A stretch of DNA of 6,379 nt from Limnohabitans sp. (GCA_030054275.1 JASGCF010000196.1:1-6379); one strand, 5' to 3'. Counted from the first letter of the stretch, positions 1-6,379 are shown. The notes: a model not told the origin generated them from the sequence alone. Program-made: numbers and translations.

Positions 1-1
1 G

Positions 2-295
2 TCATCCGGCGCAACGGGTGTCGATGACTTCACGCGCATCGAAGAGTTTGTTTCGACCGGTGGCTATGTGCGTCGTTGGGATCCAGTCGCCCAAGCCGTG
101 TGGGCGTATCACCCGACGCAACACGGAGGACACTTCATTTCCTACGAAGACACTCAGTCGATTGGCGTGAAGGCCGACTATTTGCGCGAGCATGATCTCG
201 GTGGATTTATGTTCTGGGAGATCACCGCGGATCGCAACGAAACGCTCTTGAATGCGGTTGTTGATGAACTCGGAGGTCGACGCTCGCTTGATTGA
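2..295 (+). CDS. Glycoside hydrolase family 18 (chitinase-like), C-terminal part only
   Basis: This is the last 97 codons of a gene whose start lies left of the window; the frame is open from base 2 and stops with TGA at 293-295. The translated end reads like the last two strands of a GH18 TIM barrel. It has a strand 'QAVWAYH', then 'FISYEDTQSI' (the family's usual 'yddpxSi' segment before the last helix), then 'YLREHDLGGFMFWEITAD', which matches the conserved final strand. In family members the Trp of 'MFWE' lines the substrate cleft. The catalytic DxxDxDxE motif would lie upstream and is not visible, so activity cannot be judged. GH18 enzymes hydrolyse beta-1,4-linked N-acetylglucosamine polymers such as chitin; some members are lectins or endo-N-acetylglucosaminidases. 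The protein ends about 16 residues after the barrel, with no C-terminal binding module. A terminator-like hairpin lies about 95 bases past the stop. Confidence 0.85.
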   Translation, partial: SSGATGVDDFTRIEEFVSTGGYVRRWDPVAQAVWAYHPTQHGGHFISYEDTQSIGVKADYLREHDLGGFMFWEITADRNETLLNAVVDELGGRRSLD

Positions 296-388
296 GCGAC
301 GGCTTACGTGCTCGACGGCTTGAGTGCATGATTGATGCACCGGCGGACCGAGAACGAGCGGCTTGCTGAACCGACATGTCTGTCGTTG

Positions 389-439
389 ATGCGCGGCCGG
401 CAGTGGGGTGTTGACCTCCCTGTCGGCCGCGTGTCTTTT
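389..439 (+). terminator. Intrinsic terminator (long GC-rich hairpin with T-rich tail)
   Basis: Bases 392-403 (CGCGGCCGGCAG) pair with 420-431 (CTGTCGGCCGCG) over 12 positions with one G-T wobble. Inside this stem, GGGGT (405-409) can pair with ACCTC (414-418) around a GTTG loop (410-413), separated from the outer stem only by a T/C mismatch. Wobble pairs and one A-T pair can extend the base to 389/434. The 3' side runs into TGTCTTTT (432-439), a T-rich tail on the plus strand only; the minus strand has no T-run after the stem. It most simply ends the GH18 transcript, whose stop is at 295. It also lies only 17 bases before the GTG start of the next gene, so it may sit in that gene's leader. 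Confidence 0.7.
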
Positions 440-456
440 GAAGCGAAGATGCAAAC

Positions 457-1800
457 GTGCGCCTGCGATATGTTGGAGCGATGATTGGAGAAACTGCACT
501 TCCGCGCTGGTCACCCATCACGCGCATCGCCTTTCGCTTTGTTTTCTTGTACTTCAGTTTCGCGTTCTTCTCGGCGATTCTGCAGTTGGTGCCGATGCTT
601 GGGATGCTCGGGTACTGGCACGACGAGGCCGTGAAGCCGTTCTATGTTTGGATCGGAAAGACGGTCTTTGGCGTTGAAATCACCGTGTTTCCGAATGGGT
701 CGGGCGATACGACCTACAACTGGGTGCGATCTGCGTCGCATCTTGTGTTCGCGTTCCTCGGGGCGGCAATATGGAGTTCGTTCGACTGGCGCCGACCGTC
801 GTATCCGTGGCTCAAGGACGGACTTTGGATCGCGATGCGCTTCGTGCTCGCAAGCGCGATGTTCAGTTACGGCATCAACAAGGTGTTCGGGCTTCAGTTT
901 CCAGAGCCAAGCATGCAGCGATTGCTGCAGGATTACGGCGATTCATCACCGATGGGTTTGCTGTGGACCTTCATGGGAGCAAGTCAGCAGTACACGATGT
1001 TCGCGGGTTGGATGGAAACGATCGGTGGATTCTTGCTTTGCTTCCGTCGCACGCAGCTGGTTGGTGCGCTCTGGACCGCGGGCGTGATGGCGAATGTGTT
1101 TGTTCTGAACATGTTTTACGATGTCCCGGTCAAGATCTACTCGTTTCACCTCCTTCTCTTGGCGCTTGTGATTGCGACACCCGACATCCCGCGACTTGTG
1201 CGGATATTTGTGCTGAATCGCCCCGTTCCGCGCGCCGACTTGCGCGGACCTTGGACGAAGCGTTGGCTGCGCCGCACTGCATTCGGCGTGAAACTCGCGT
1301 GGGTGGGCTTCGCGGTGCCGTTCACATTTTGGCAAATGTCGGAGATGCGCTACACCTACGGCGCACTTGCGCCCAAAGGCGCACTCGATGGAACATGGGA
1401 AGTGATGGAGTTCATGCGCGATGGCGTTGCAATTCCGCCACTTGCCACCGACGAGACACGATGGCGGTACTTCACCATCATCGATGCTCCGGATTGGAAG
1501 CAGGTGGTCGTCACGCACATGAAGGGTGTCAACGGTCGATGGCGGCTTACGATCCGCGACGGCGATCCGGCCGATACGCTTGAACTTCGCGAGATGACCG
1601 TTGCCGCGGGAGACGATGCTTCAAAGGCGCCGCTTGTTGGAACTTTGACCTGCACGCGCGAGGGCGAGAAGAATCTCCGCATGACAGGTGAGATTGCGGG
1701 TGCGCGCGTTGAGGCTCTGTGTGCACGACGCGAGCCGCAGGACTTCTTGCTCATGAAGCGCGGATTTCATTGGGTGAACGAGGAGCCGTTCAATCGATGA
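457..1800 (+). CDS. DoxX-like multi-spanning membrane protein with soluble C-terminal domain
   Basis: A 447-residue protein if the GTG at 457 is used. Hydrophobic segments lie near residues 25-47, 90-108, 122-146, 180-197, 200-222, 226-243 and 272-292, so it is an inner-membrane protein. The stretches 'ITVFPNGSGDTTYNWV' (75-90), 'FSYGINKVFGLQFPEPSMQRLLQDYGDSSPMGLLWTFMG' (136-174) and 'YDVPVKIYSFHLLLLA' (221-236) resemble a group of proteins annotated as DoxX family, recalled from Bacteroidetes and other bacteria. Residues about 308-447 form a soluble, probably beta-rich tail beginning 'LDGTWEV' and ending 'FHWVNEEPFNR'. The biochemical role is unknown; some DoxX relatives act in thiol or redox processes, but nothing here proves that. 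The start is uncertain. GTG 457 has a weak GAAG at 445-448. ATG 481 (439 residues) has GGAG at 475-478, which is too close at 2 bases. The downstream zinc-ribbon gene follows after 38 bases and may be cotranscribed. Confidence 0.75.
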   Translation: MRLRYVGAMIGETALPRWSPITRIAFRFVFLYFSFAFFSAILQLVPMLGMLGYWHDEAVKPFYVWIGKTVFGVEITVFPNGSGDTTYNWVRSASHLVFAFLGAAIWSSFDWRRPSYPWLKDGLWIAMRFVLASAMFSYGINKVFGLQFPEPSMQRLLQDYGDSSPMGLLWTFMGASQQYTMFAGWMETIGGFLLCFRRTQLVGALWTAGVMANVFVLNMFYDVPVKIYSFHLLLLALVIATPDIPRLVRIFVLNRPVPRADLRGPWTKRWLRRTAFGVKLAWVGFAVPFTFWQMSEMRYTYGALAPKGALDGTWEVMEFMRDGVAIPPLATDETRWRYFTIIDAPDWKQVVVTHMKGVNGRWRLTIRDGDPADTLELREMTVAAGDDASKAPLVGTLTCTREGEKNLRMTGEIAGARVEALCARREPQDFLLMKRGFHWVNEEPFNR

Positions 1801-1838
1801 CGACGCAGAGCGCCGTGCGTGCGTGGTAGGCTTCGCGA

Positions 1839-2780
1839 GTGCGCTGCATCGATTGCGATTTCGACCTCCTGCGAACAACCGACGGGCGTTGCCCCGAGTG
1901 CGGTCGCGCGTTTGATCGCCACGATGTGGGGACATTTATTGGCGAAGGTCACATGCGCTGGGCGCGTCGCACGGCGGCTGGGCCGGGTTGGCCGATGTTC
2001 GCGCTCGCTGTCGTGCTCGGTGTGTTGGTACTGCAAACGGATTTCAGTCCGTCAGACAACTTCTCGGCGGGTCTGACGGCGCTGCTCGCGGGTCTCCTCG
2101 TCGGCGGCTTCTACCTCGTGCGACTGTTCGTGGCACTCGCGGCGCGTGCTGCGCTTCCGAAGCGTCGTCCGCGCGTGGTGCCGATTGCGCTGTGGCGATG
2201 GTTGACGCCGATCGCGATCGTGCTTGTGGCGTCGGCGCTCGTCGAGTTGCGTGTGCCGCAGATGGTGGCGTTTTGGCTTGATCGGTCGATTTTGGAATCG
2301 GTGGCGATGGGGCCTGCGATCGAGCCAAGTGTGTTCACCCCGATCGACGCATGGACTGGTCGCGTGACGAAGGGTGCCGTTTGGGACAACATGGAGGTGA
2401 CAGGAATTGATCCCGCGGAGGGTTACGGCGCGAACTTCCCGCCTGGCTGGGGATGGGTTGTCGAGGATGGCAACATGCGCGGCATGCAGCGCGTTGACGG
2501 GATCGAGCAACCCGCACTTGTAAGAGTTGTTTCCGTATCGCTGCCGCGGCTTGCGATCTTCCCGATCGAAGGTTCGGGTTACGGCAGTTTCAGTTGTGCG
2601 GCGTGGGCGTATGCGCCCAGTGCGCCGGATGTGTTCTTTGTCTTGCCAGAAGATCGCGCGGATCTCGGTCCGGTTTTTCTCCGCTACAGCGGCGACTGGT
2701 TTGTGTCAGCGCGGTGGATTCGACCACTTGAGGATAGGGCACTTGAGGATCGGGCTGTATCCGCCGCTCAAACGCCGTGA
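1839..2780 (+). CDS. Zinc-ribbon membrane protein of unknown function
   Basis: A 313-residue protein starting at GTG 1839, preceded by a weak TAGG (1827-1830) with an 8-base spacer. The start is supported because the first Cys pair follows at once. C3-x2-C6 and C18-x2-C21 form a four-Cys zinc ribbon with the linker 'DFDLLRTTDGR'. I associate this pattern with many planctomycete membrane proteins. Membrane segments are likely near residues 53-66, 77-100 and 120-136. The remaining roughly 175 residues, rich in Gly, Trp and Pro ('GYGANFPPGWGWVVED'), have no motif I recognise. With the ribbon in the cytoplasm and three helices, this tail would lie outside the inner membrane. The C-terminus carries a short repeat, LEDRA twice. 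Function is unknown. The stop lies 30 bases from the stop of the convergent DCC-family gene. Confidence 0.7.
   Translation: MRCIDCDFDLLRTTDGRCPECGRAFDRHDVGTFIGEGHMRWARRTAAGPGWPMFALAVVLGVLVLQTDFSPSDNFSAGLTALLAGLLVGGFYLVRLFVALAARAALPKRRPRVVPIALWRWLTPIAIVLVASALVELRVPQMVAFWLDRSILESVAMGPAIEPSVFTPIDAWTGRVTKGAVWDNMEVTGIDPAEGYGANFPPGWGWVVEDGNMRGMQRVDGIEQPALVRVVSVSLPRLAIFPIEGSGYGSFSCAAWAYAPSAPDVFFVLPEDRADLGPVFLRYSGDWFVSARWIRPLEDRALEDRAVSAAQTP
2726..2755 (+). repeat. 15-base tandem duplication inside the zinc-ribbon protein gene
   Basis: Two adjacent 15-base copies, ACTTGAGGATAGGGC (2726-2740) and ACTTGAGGATCGGGC (2741-2755), differ at one base. They are in frame and give the protein repeat LEDRA-LEDRA near the C-terminus (residues 297-306). 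The A/C difference is silent, since AGG and CGG both encode Arg. It looks like a simple in-frame duplication by slippage in a tolerant tail. Confidence 0.85.
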
Positions 2781-2810
2781 GCAAGACAGGCCTCTCGCGC
2801 CGTGCAGGTA

Positions 2811-3224
2811 TCACTCAAGAAACCGCGCGCGCTGCTCGGGCGTTGGAATCATGCACGCGTCATGACGACCGAACCAACGGTAGCGATTGCGAGCGATGAC
2901 GCCGTACAGCCAATCGCGCAGCCCGCGCGGAACGAAGCGAAACACCGCAAACATCGGCCATGGAAACGGAAGTCGCGCTGCGATCGCAAGCGATGCGTCG
3001 GAGCGTTGCAGTACGCGACCATGTGCGATCACGATCACGCTGTCTGGCTCGGTTGATTGCGGCGGAGGCGCGCCGACACGCGCGCACTCGCGCGTGGCCG
3101 CCTCGCTTTCAAGAGCAGCGAAGCGAAAGTGTGCATCGCGATCACGCTTCAAAATGAACTGCACGGAGCGCGTGCAGAGTCCGCAGCGGCCGTCGAAGAG
3201 GACGATGGTTGGGGCGTGTTCCAT
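2811..3224 (-). CDS. DCC-family (DUF393) thiol-disulfide oxidoreductase-like protein
   Basis: A 137-residue protein, the usual size for this family. The N-terminus 'APTIVLFDGRCGLCTRSVQFILKRD' carries the family signature DGxCxLC with a thioredoxin-like Cys pair, C14 and C17. The middle holds a strand 'DSVIVIAHGRVLQRSDASLAIAARL' typical of the family. The end 'WLYGVIARNRYRWFGRHDACMIP' (105-127) is also characteristic and includes a third Cys, C124. DUF393 proteins are presumed thiol-disulfide oxidoreductases from the CxxC motif; substrates are generally unknown. ATG 3224 is chosen because the family begins only a few residues before the VLFDG strand. The frame is open further upstream, to 3392, but that would run into the patatin gene. 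No clear Shine-Dalgarno precedes ATG 3224. The gene lies 50 bases after the patatin stop on the same strand, so it may be last in that transcription unit. Confidence 0.85.
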   Translation of the reverse strand: MEHAPTIVLFDGRCGLCTRSVQFILKRDRDAHFRFAALESEAATRECARVGAPPPQSTEPDSVIVIAHGRVLQRSDASLAIAARLPFPWPMFAVFRFVPRGLRDWLYGVIARNRYRWFGRHDACMIPTPEQRARFLE

Positions 3225-3274
3225 CAAGAGATCTGCATCATGAGCGGCATGGAAACGGTGAAACTCCCGACGCG

Positions 3275-4483
3275 TTACTGCTCCGGTGCCGTCGTCTTCC
3301 AACTCTTCGGATCTGAGCCAAGCCGCGCGCCAATATCCGCAAGTTCGCTCATCGTTTCCTTCTTGAAGACGCCCTCGACCTTGGGCCGCCAATCGTCTGG
3401 AATCGCAAGCCAGCGCACTTCAATCGATCCATCGCCACGCTGCGTGACAGAGTCTGCGTGCGAGTAGAGATGGCGAAGTCCGGTCATCGTCGACGAGCGA
3501 ATTGCAACTTCAACGCTGCGACCAAGGACATCAAGCCATGTGCGTTGCACGGTGCGCGCCGGCGAAACGGCTTGATTATTAAAGATGACCCAGTAACGCA
3601 CTTTCAGCGGACCCGCATTGGGAAAGGCCTGTCGAAATCGATACGCCAATGAATCTTCGTAACGCACGGGTGCGCCATAGAGGATGTTCGAAGTTACGCC
3701 GCCGTCTGCGTACAGCGTTCCGTCGATTTCGCGCGGCGGGAAGACGCCCGGAATCCCAGCACTTGCCAGCATGATGAGGTGAAGTCGTTCGATGTCATTG
3801 GAGTCGACCGCACGCTTTGCCTCGGACGCGAGTTCGAATGCCTGCGCGCGTCCTTGATCGAGGTCGGTTGTGTTTACGACAAGCAAGCGTCCGCGTGCTC
3901 CCTCGGCGGCCATGCGCTCTGCGAAGGAGCGATCAACGGCGCTTCGTAACTCGCGTTCAAGTCCGGGCACTTCCGCCAGACTCGCGTTGTCTGGAAGCAG
4001 CGCGAGAATGCCGCGCGTGCGCACCCAATCAGGCTTCGGATTTCGATACAACTGCTCGCACGCGACAAGGTCATCTGGTGTGCCGAGGAACGCGAACGGC
4101 GCGATCAGCGCACCGGTGCTGACGCCGGTGACGACATCGAATTCTGGCATCGCGTCGGGGCCTTCAAGCGCCTTCCAACTGCGGAGGACCGCTGCGCCAA
4201 ACGCGCCGTAGTCGCCGCCGCCCGAAAGAACCAACACATCGATCGTGCGATCTGCGTTTGGTCCAAACGCTGCGCGCATGAGCAGGGGAGCAGACTTTTC
4301 CGTGAGTTCCGCGCGCAGCGCGGCGCGCCGCTCGACGCCTTGTTCTGTGAGTTCGTGTGGGTCGACGATGGGGCGCTTCGTTGCGCAGGCAAGCAAAGCG
4401 GTGCTTGCGGAACTCAGCAAGGCACTCGCAAGAACAACGGAAAGCGCGCGTCGAAGCGGGTCGGAGAAGTGGAGGCCGGGCAT
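3275..4483 (-). CDS. Patatin-like phospholipase, predicted lipoprotein
   Basis: A 402-residue protein. It has an Arg-containing N-terminus (R11, R12), a hydrophobic stretch at 13-31 and the lipobox LLAC with C33, so export and lipid anchoring are likely. The patatin fold follows. A Gly-rich oxyanion loop 'LSGGGDYGAFGAAVL' lies at 86-100. The nucleophile elbow GVSTG at 120-124 has S122 as catalytic Ser. The DGG motif at 260-262 has D260 as partner of the Ser-Asp dyad. All catalytic elements are present, so acyl-hydrolase activity on phospholipids or other lipid esters is expected; the real substrate cannot be told. The C-terminal 120 residues ('VRYWVIFNN', 'SSTMTGLRHLYSHAD') resemble other patatin-type lipoproteins. 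ATG 4483 is chosen because it gives a complete signal peptide; the bases before it are pyrimidine-rich and lack a Shine-Dalgarno. The gene follows astB after 76 bases and precedes the DCC-family gene by 50. Confidence 0.9.
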   Translation of the reverse strand: MPGLHFSDPLRRALSVVLASALLSSASTALLACATKRPIVDPHELTEQGVERRAALRAELTEKSAPLLMRAAFGPNADRTIDVLVLSGGGDYGAFGAAVLRSWKALEGPDAMPEFDVVTGVSTGALIAPFAFLGTPDDLVACEQLYRNPKPDWVRTRGILALLPDNASLAEVPGLERELRSAVDRSFAERMAAEGARGRLLVVNTTDLDQGRAQAFELASEAKRAVDSNDIERLHLIMLASAGIPGVFPPREIDGTLYADGGVTSNILYGAPVRYEDSLAYRFRQAFPNAGPLKVRYWVIFNNQAVSPARTVQRTWLDVLGRSVEVAIRSSTMTGLRHLYSHADSVTQRGDGSIEVRWLAIPDDWRPKVEGVFKKETMSELADIGARLGSDPKSWKTTAPEQ

Positions 4484-4559
4484 AAGAAGAAGATATCCGC
4501 TGCCCGAGCAGGCACACGCAGATCAACGGGCACCGTGGCAGGGAATTCTGCCTCGTTTC

Positions 4560-5954
4560 TTACGCGCGCTGAAAGTCGTAGATCGAGCCGAGATCGAGGA
4601 TTCGCGTGAGTTCGTCAAGCGCGTCGCGCGATTCACGAAGAAGCGCAGGATCAGCCAAGTCGGTTGCTGCGAGTTCGTCGCGATAGTGTCGCTCGACCCA
4701 TGCGCGCAATTCGGCGAGTTTCGACGGTGTCGCAAAGGCCTGTGGATTGACGCGTGCCACATCTTGCGCAGCGAGCGGCACGCGAAGACGCAAACATGCA
4801 GGACCGCCGCCATTTCGCATGCTTTCGCGCACATCAAGAAAAATTGCGCGCGACAGCGGAATATGTGGATCGGCAATCAAGCGGTCGATGACGGCCTTGA
4901 CGCGCGGACGCTCTGCGCACTCACTCGGGCAAACGAGCGCCATCGTTCCATCAGGAAGCGTCAGTAACTGACTGTTGAAGAGATAACTCTTCACGACTTC
5001 TTCAAGTCCGAGTTCGTCTGCGCCAACCTCTGCGATCACCAGCGAATCGCCCACGGTGTTCGTGAGTGCAGCGTAGGTTCCTTCGCGATCCTCGAAGGCC
5101 AACTCGTGGGTCAACAGGAGGTTTCCGTTCCCGACGGCGATGACATCGTTGTGAAAAACACCGGCATCGATCGCATCCGCGTTCTGTTGTGCGTAGATCG
5201 TGCGCTGCGGTGAGAGGAAGCCAAGTTGCGCAACGCGCATGCTTGCCGAGAGCGTTTGGCGTGCAGGAAATTTTTCAGGCTTGCGCGCCGCGTCTCTACT
5301 CGCGCCGTAGACGAAAAGATGCATGCCAACGACATCGCCACCGTTCTGCGTACTTGTGGTGAATCGCGTGTGATTGGCTGCCCCCTCATCGCCGAAATCT
5401 TCACGCGAATCGGTGGGAAATGCGTCGAAGACCTCAAAGCGCTCACGGTCTTGGAATGTGGCACGCAGCGCGCGCGCAGTGACTGGTGGCTCGATGGCGC
5501 GATGAAACATTTCGCGCAAATTTGCAGTGATGAAGTGCGTTCGTTGATCGCGCGCATCAATCGCGGGAATCACCGTCGCCGCGTTTGCGGTCCACATGGC
5601 GCTTGCGCTGGAAACGCGCGCGAGCAGCACCGGATCCACGCGCGCCACGCGCGCGAGCACCGCTTCATCGGTCGAGCCGTGCTCTTCCGGAACACCGAGC
5701 CCGCGCAATGTTGGAAGATGAGGGCGTTCGTGCGGTGGAAGAACGCCCTGCAACACGCCGAGCGCTGCAACGGCCTCCATCTTCGCAAGTCCTTGCAGCG
5801 CGGCGCGTCGCGGTGAACTGACTCTTCCTTGATTCGAGGCACTCGCGACATTGCCGTACGAAAGCCCCGCGTAATTGTGCGTCGGTCCGACGATGCCGTC
5901 GAAGTTGGCTTCGCAACTCAAACAAAGTTCGGTGTGTTGCGTTGCGTCAAGCAT
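4560..5954 (-). CDS. astB: N-succinylarginine dihydrolase
   Basis: A 464-residue protein that matches AstB from end to end; the E. coli protein has 447 residues. AstB hydrolyses N2-succinylarginine to N2-succinylornithine, releasing two ammonia and CO2. It is the second step of the arginine succinyltransferase pathway and acts in the cytoplasm. Key stretches are 'NFDGIVGPTHNYAGLSYGN' (17-35), 'PPHERP' (73-78), 'SSASAMWTANAATV' (115-128), 'GDEGAANHTR' (188-197), 'ARQT' (231-234), 'GVFHNDVIAV' (265-274), 'SYLFNSQLL' (323-331) and 'RESMRNGGGPACLRLR' (376-391). The triad known for E. coli AstB (Glu174, His248, Cys365) maps to E190, H268 and C387, all present. ATG 5954 is chosen over an upstream start at 5993: it overlaps the reductase stop as TGATG and has GGAG (complement of 5963-5966) with an 8-base spacer. 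About 10 residues precede the usual N-terminus, including CLSC. The other ast genes are not beside it. Confidence 0.95.
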   Translation of the reverse strand: MLDATQHTELCLSCEANFDGIVGPTHNYAGLSYGNVASASNQGRVSSPRRAALQGLAKMEAVAALGVLQGVLPPHERPHLPTLRGLGVPEEHGSTDEAVLARVARVDPVLLARVSSASAMWTANAATVIPAIDARDQRTHFITANLREMFHRAIEPPVTARALRATFQDRERFEVFDAFPTDSREDFGDEGAANHTRFTTSTQNGGDVVGMHLFVYGASRDAARKPEKFPARQTLSASMRVAQLGFLSPQRTIYAQQNADAIDAGVFHNDVIAVGNGNLLLTHELAFEDREGTYAALTNTVGDSLVIAEVGADELGLEEVVKSYLFNSQLLTLPDGTMALVCPSECAERPRVKAVIDRLIADPHIPLSRAIFLDVRESMRNGGGPACLRLRVPLAAQDVARVNPQAFATPSKLAELRAWVERHYRDELAATDLADPALLRESRDALDELTRILDLGSIYDFQRA

Positions 5955-5966
5955 CACCAACGCTCC
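5952..5966 (-). promoter_or_regulatory. astB ribosome binding site and TGATG stop-start overlap
   Basis: On the minus strand GGAG (complement of 5963-5966) lies 8 bases before the ATG at 5954-5952. That ATG shares its A with the TGA stop of the aldo/keto reductase gene (5956-5954). The arrangement points to translational coupling and settles the astB start. It is the clearest Shine-Dalgarno seen in this window. Confidence 0.75.
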
Positions 5967-6379
5967 GATGCACTTTGCGGTGACAACGGCCAAGGCTGTG
6001 TGCGTCGACCATTGACGGTCGTGCCACCCTGAATCGTGTTTGGGATGAGATTCGCCAGAAAATCATGCGGGAAACACGGCGCTGGCTCTGTGAGCCCATC
6101 GAGTCGTGCCATGTCTTCCGCGCGAAGGTGCACAGCGCACGCAGCGAGGTTGTCGTCGAGTTGTTCCATCGTGCGCGCACCGAGAATCGTGCTGGTGACG
6201 CCTTGGCGCTCCATCACCCAGCGAAGCGCGATCTGTGCGGGAGTTACGCGTTTCCCTCCGATCGAGTGCGCCTCTGCGATCTCGCGAAGCGCGTCGATGA
6301 GCGAATAGGTCGACTCGATGAGGTACTTCGAATCAATTCGGACGCGAGTTGATCCTTCGTCCTTGGGTCTATTCTCACG
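5954..6379 (-). CDS. Aldo/keto reductase, C-terminal part only
   Basis: The last 141 codons of a gene whose start lies right of the window; the frame is open to base 6379. The stretch 'VTPAQIALRWVMERQGVTSTILGARTMEQLDDNLAA' is the conserved C-terminal part of the aldo/keto reductase barrel. It includes the 'GAR-T-EQL-N' segment that binds the 2'-phosphate side of NADPH in this superfamily. 'CFPHDFLANLIPNTIQGGTTVNG' matches the tail of a subgroup of bacterial reductases ending in GGTTVNG. The catalytic Asp-Tyr-Lys-His residues lie upstream and are not visible. Members reduce aldehydes and ketones with NADPH; the substrate cannot be predicted. About 17 residues follow GGTTVNG, rich in Pro, Ser and Arg and probably disordered. 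The stop overlaps the astB start by one base (TGATG), so the two are very likely cotranscribed. Confidence 0.9.
   Translation of the reverse strand, partial: RENRPKDEGSTRVRIDSKYLIESTYSLIDALREIAEAHSIGGKRVTPAQIALRWVMERQGVTSTILGARTMEQLDDNLAACAVHLRAEDMARLDGLTEPAPCFPHDFLANLIPNTIQGGTTVNGRRTQPWPLSPQSASERW

Noticed and set aside
324..340. Small hairpin GTGCAT-GATTG-ATGCAC after the GH18 stop.
   Set aside because: Six-base stem with no T-tract; the hairpin at 389-439 is a far better terminator.
771..1583. Plus-strand open frame of 270 codons inside the DoxX-like gene.
   Set aside because: It is fully nested in a gene with clear membrane helices and family motifs, and its own translation is Arg-, His- and Cys-rich without any domain.
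3224..3241. Tiny open frame on the minus strand (ATG at 3241, reading MMQIS) whose TGA overlaps the ATG of the DCC-family gene.
   Set aside because: Five codons without a Shine-Dalgarno are easily expected by chance.
3225..3392. N-terminal extension of the DCC-family protein up to 3392.
   Set aside because: It would overlap the end of the patatin gene by 118 bases, and family members start just before the VLFDG strand.
4537..4552. Inverted repeat GGCAG-GGAATT-CTGCC just after the astB stop, considered as a terminator.
   Set aside because: The stem is only 5 bases and no T-run follows it on the minus strand, the direction of transcription.
4245..4967. Plus-strand open frame of 240 codons opposite the patatin and astB genes.
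   Set aside because: It lies antisense across two well-supported genes, is rich in Arg and Ser, and has no recognisable motif; it is a shadow frame of GC-rich coding DNA.
5226..5816. Plus-strand open frame of 196 codons opposite astB.
   Set aside because: It is antisense to the conserved AstB core and is a shadow frame.

Overview
The window reads as a GC-rich bacterial chromosome segment. It is probably from a planctomycete, perhaps of the Phycisphaerae. The main hint is the protein at 1839-2780: its N-terminal zinc ribbon (CxxC, then an 'FDLLRTTDGRCPECGR' stretch) followed by membrane helices is an architecture I associate with that group. Shine-Dalgarno sequences are mostly weak, and GTG starts are plausible for two genes. 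The lineage is an inference; there is no rRNA or marker gene here. No mobile element, CRISPR array, tRNA or rRNA is visible.

Left part, plus strand (1-2780). The window opens inside the 3' end of a glycoside hydrolase family 18 (chitinase-like) gene, which stops at 295. A 161-base non-coding gap follows. It carries a long GC-rich hairpin ending in a T-rich stretch (389-439), a convincing intrinsic terminator that sits almost against the next start codon. Next are a DoxX-like multi-spanning membrane protein with a soluble C-terminal domain (457-1800) and, 38 bases on, the zinc-ribbon membrane protein (1839-2780).

Right part, minus strand (2811-6379). Transcription here runs right to left and converges on the plus-strand genes with only 30 bases between the stops. 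In order of transcription the genes are: an aldo/keto reductase cut by the window edge (stop at 5954); N-succinylarginine dihydrolase AstB (5954-4560), whose start overlaps the reductase stop as TGATG; a patatin-like phospholipase with a lipoprotein signal (4483-3275); and a small DCC-family (DUF393) thiol-disulfide oxidoreductase (3224-2811). The spacings are -1, 76 and 50 bases, so a single transcription unit is possible. Only the first pair shows clear coupling.

AstB is the one gene with a firmly assigned pathway, ammonia-releasing arginine catabolism by the succinyltransferase route. The other ast genes (astA, astC, astD, astE) are not beside it in the visible sequence. The remaining genes look like ordinary enzymes and envelope proteins that do not form a recognisable system together. 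I found no convincing undescribed system. The points most worth a second look are the terminator in the leader of the DoxX-like gene and the unusual setting of astB.
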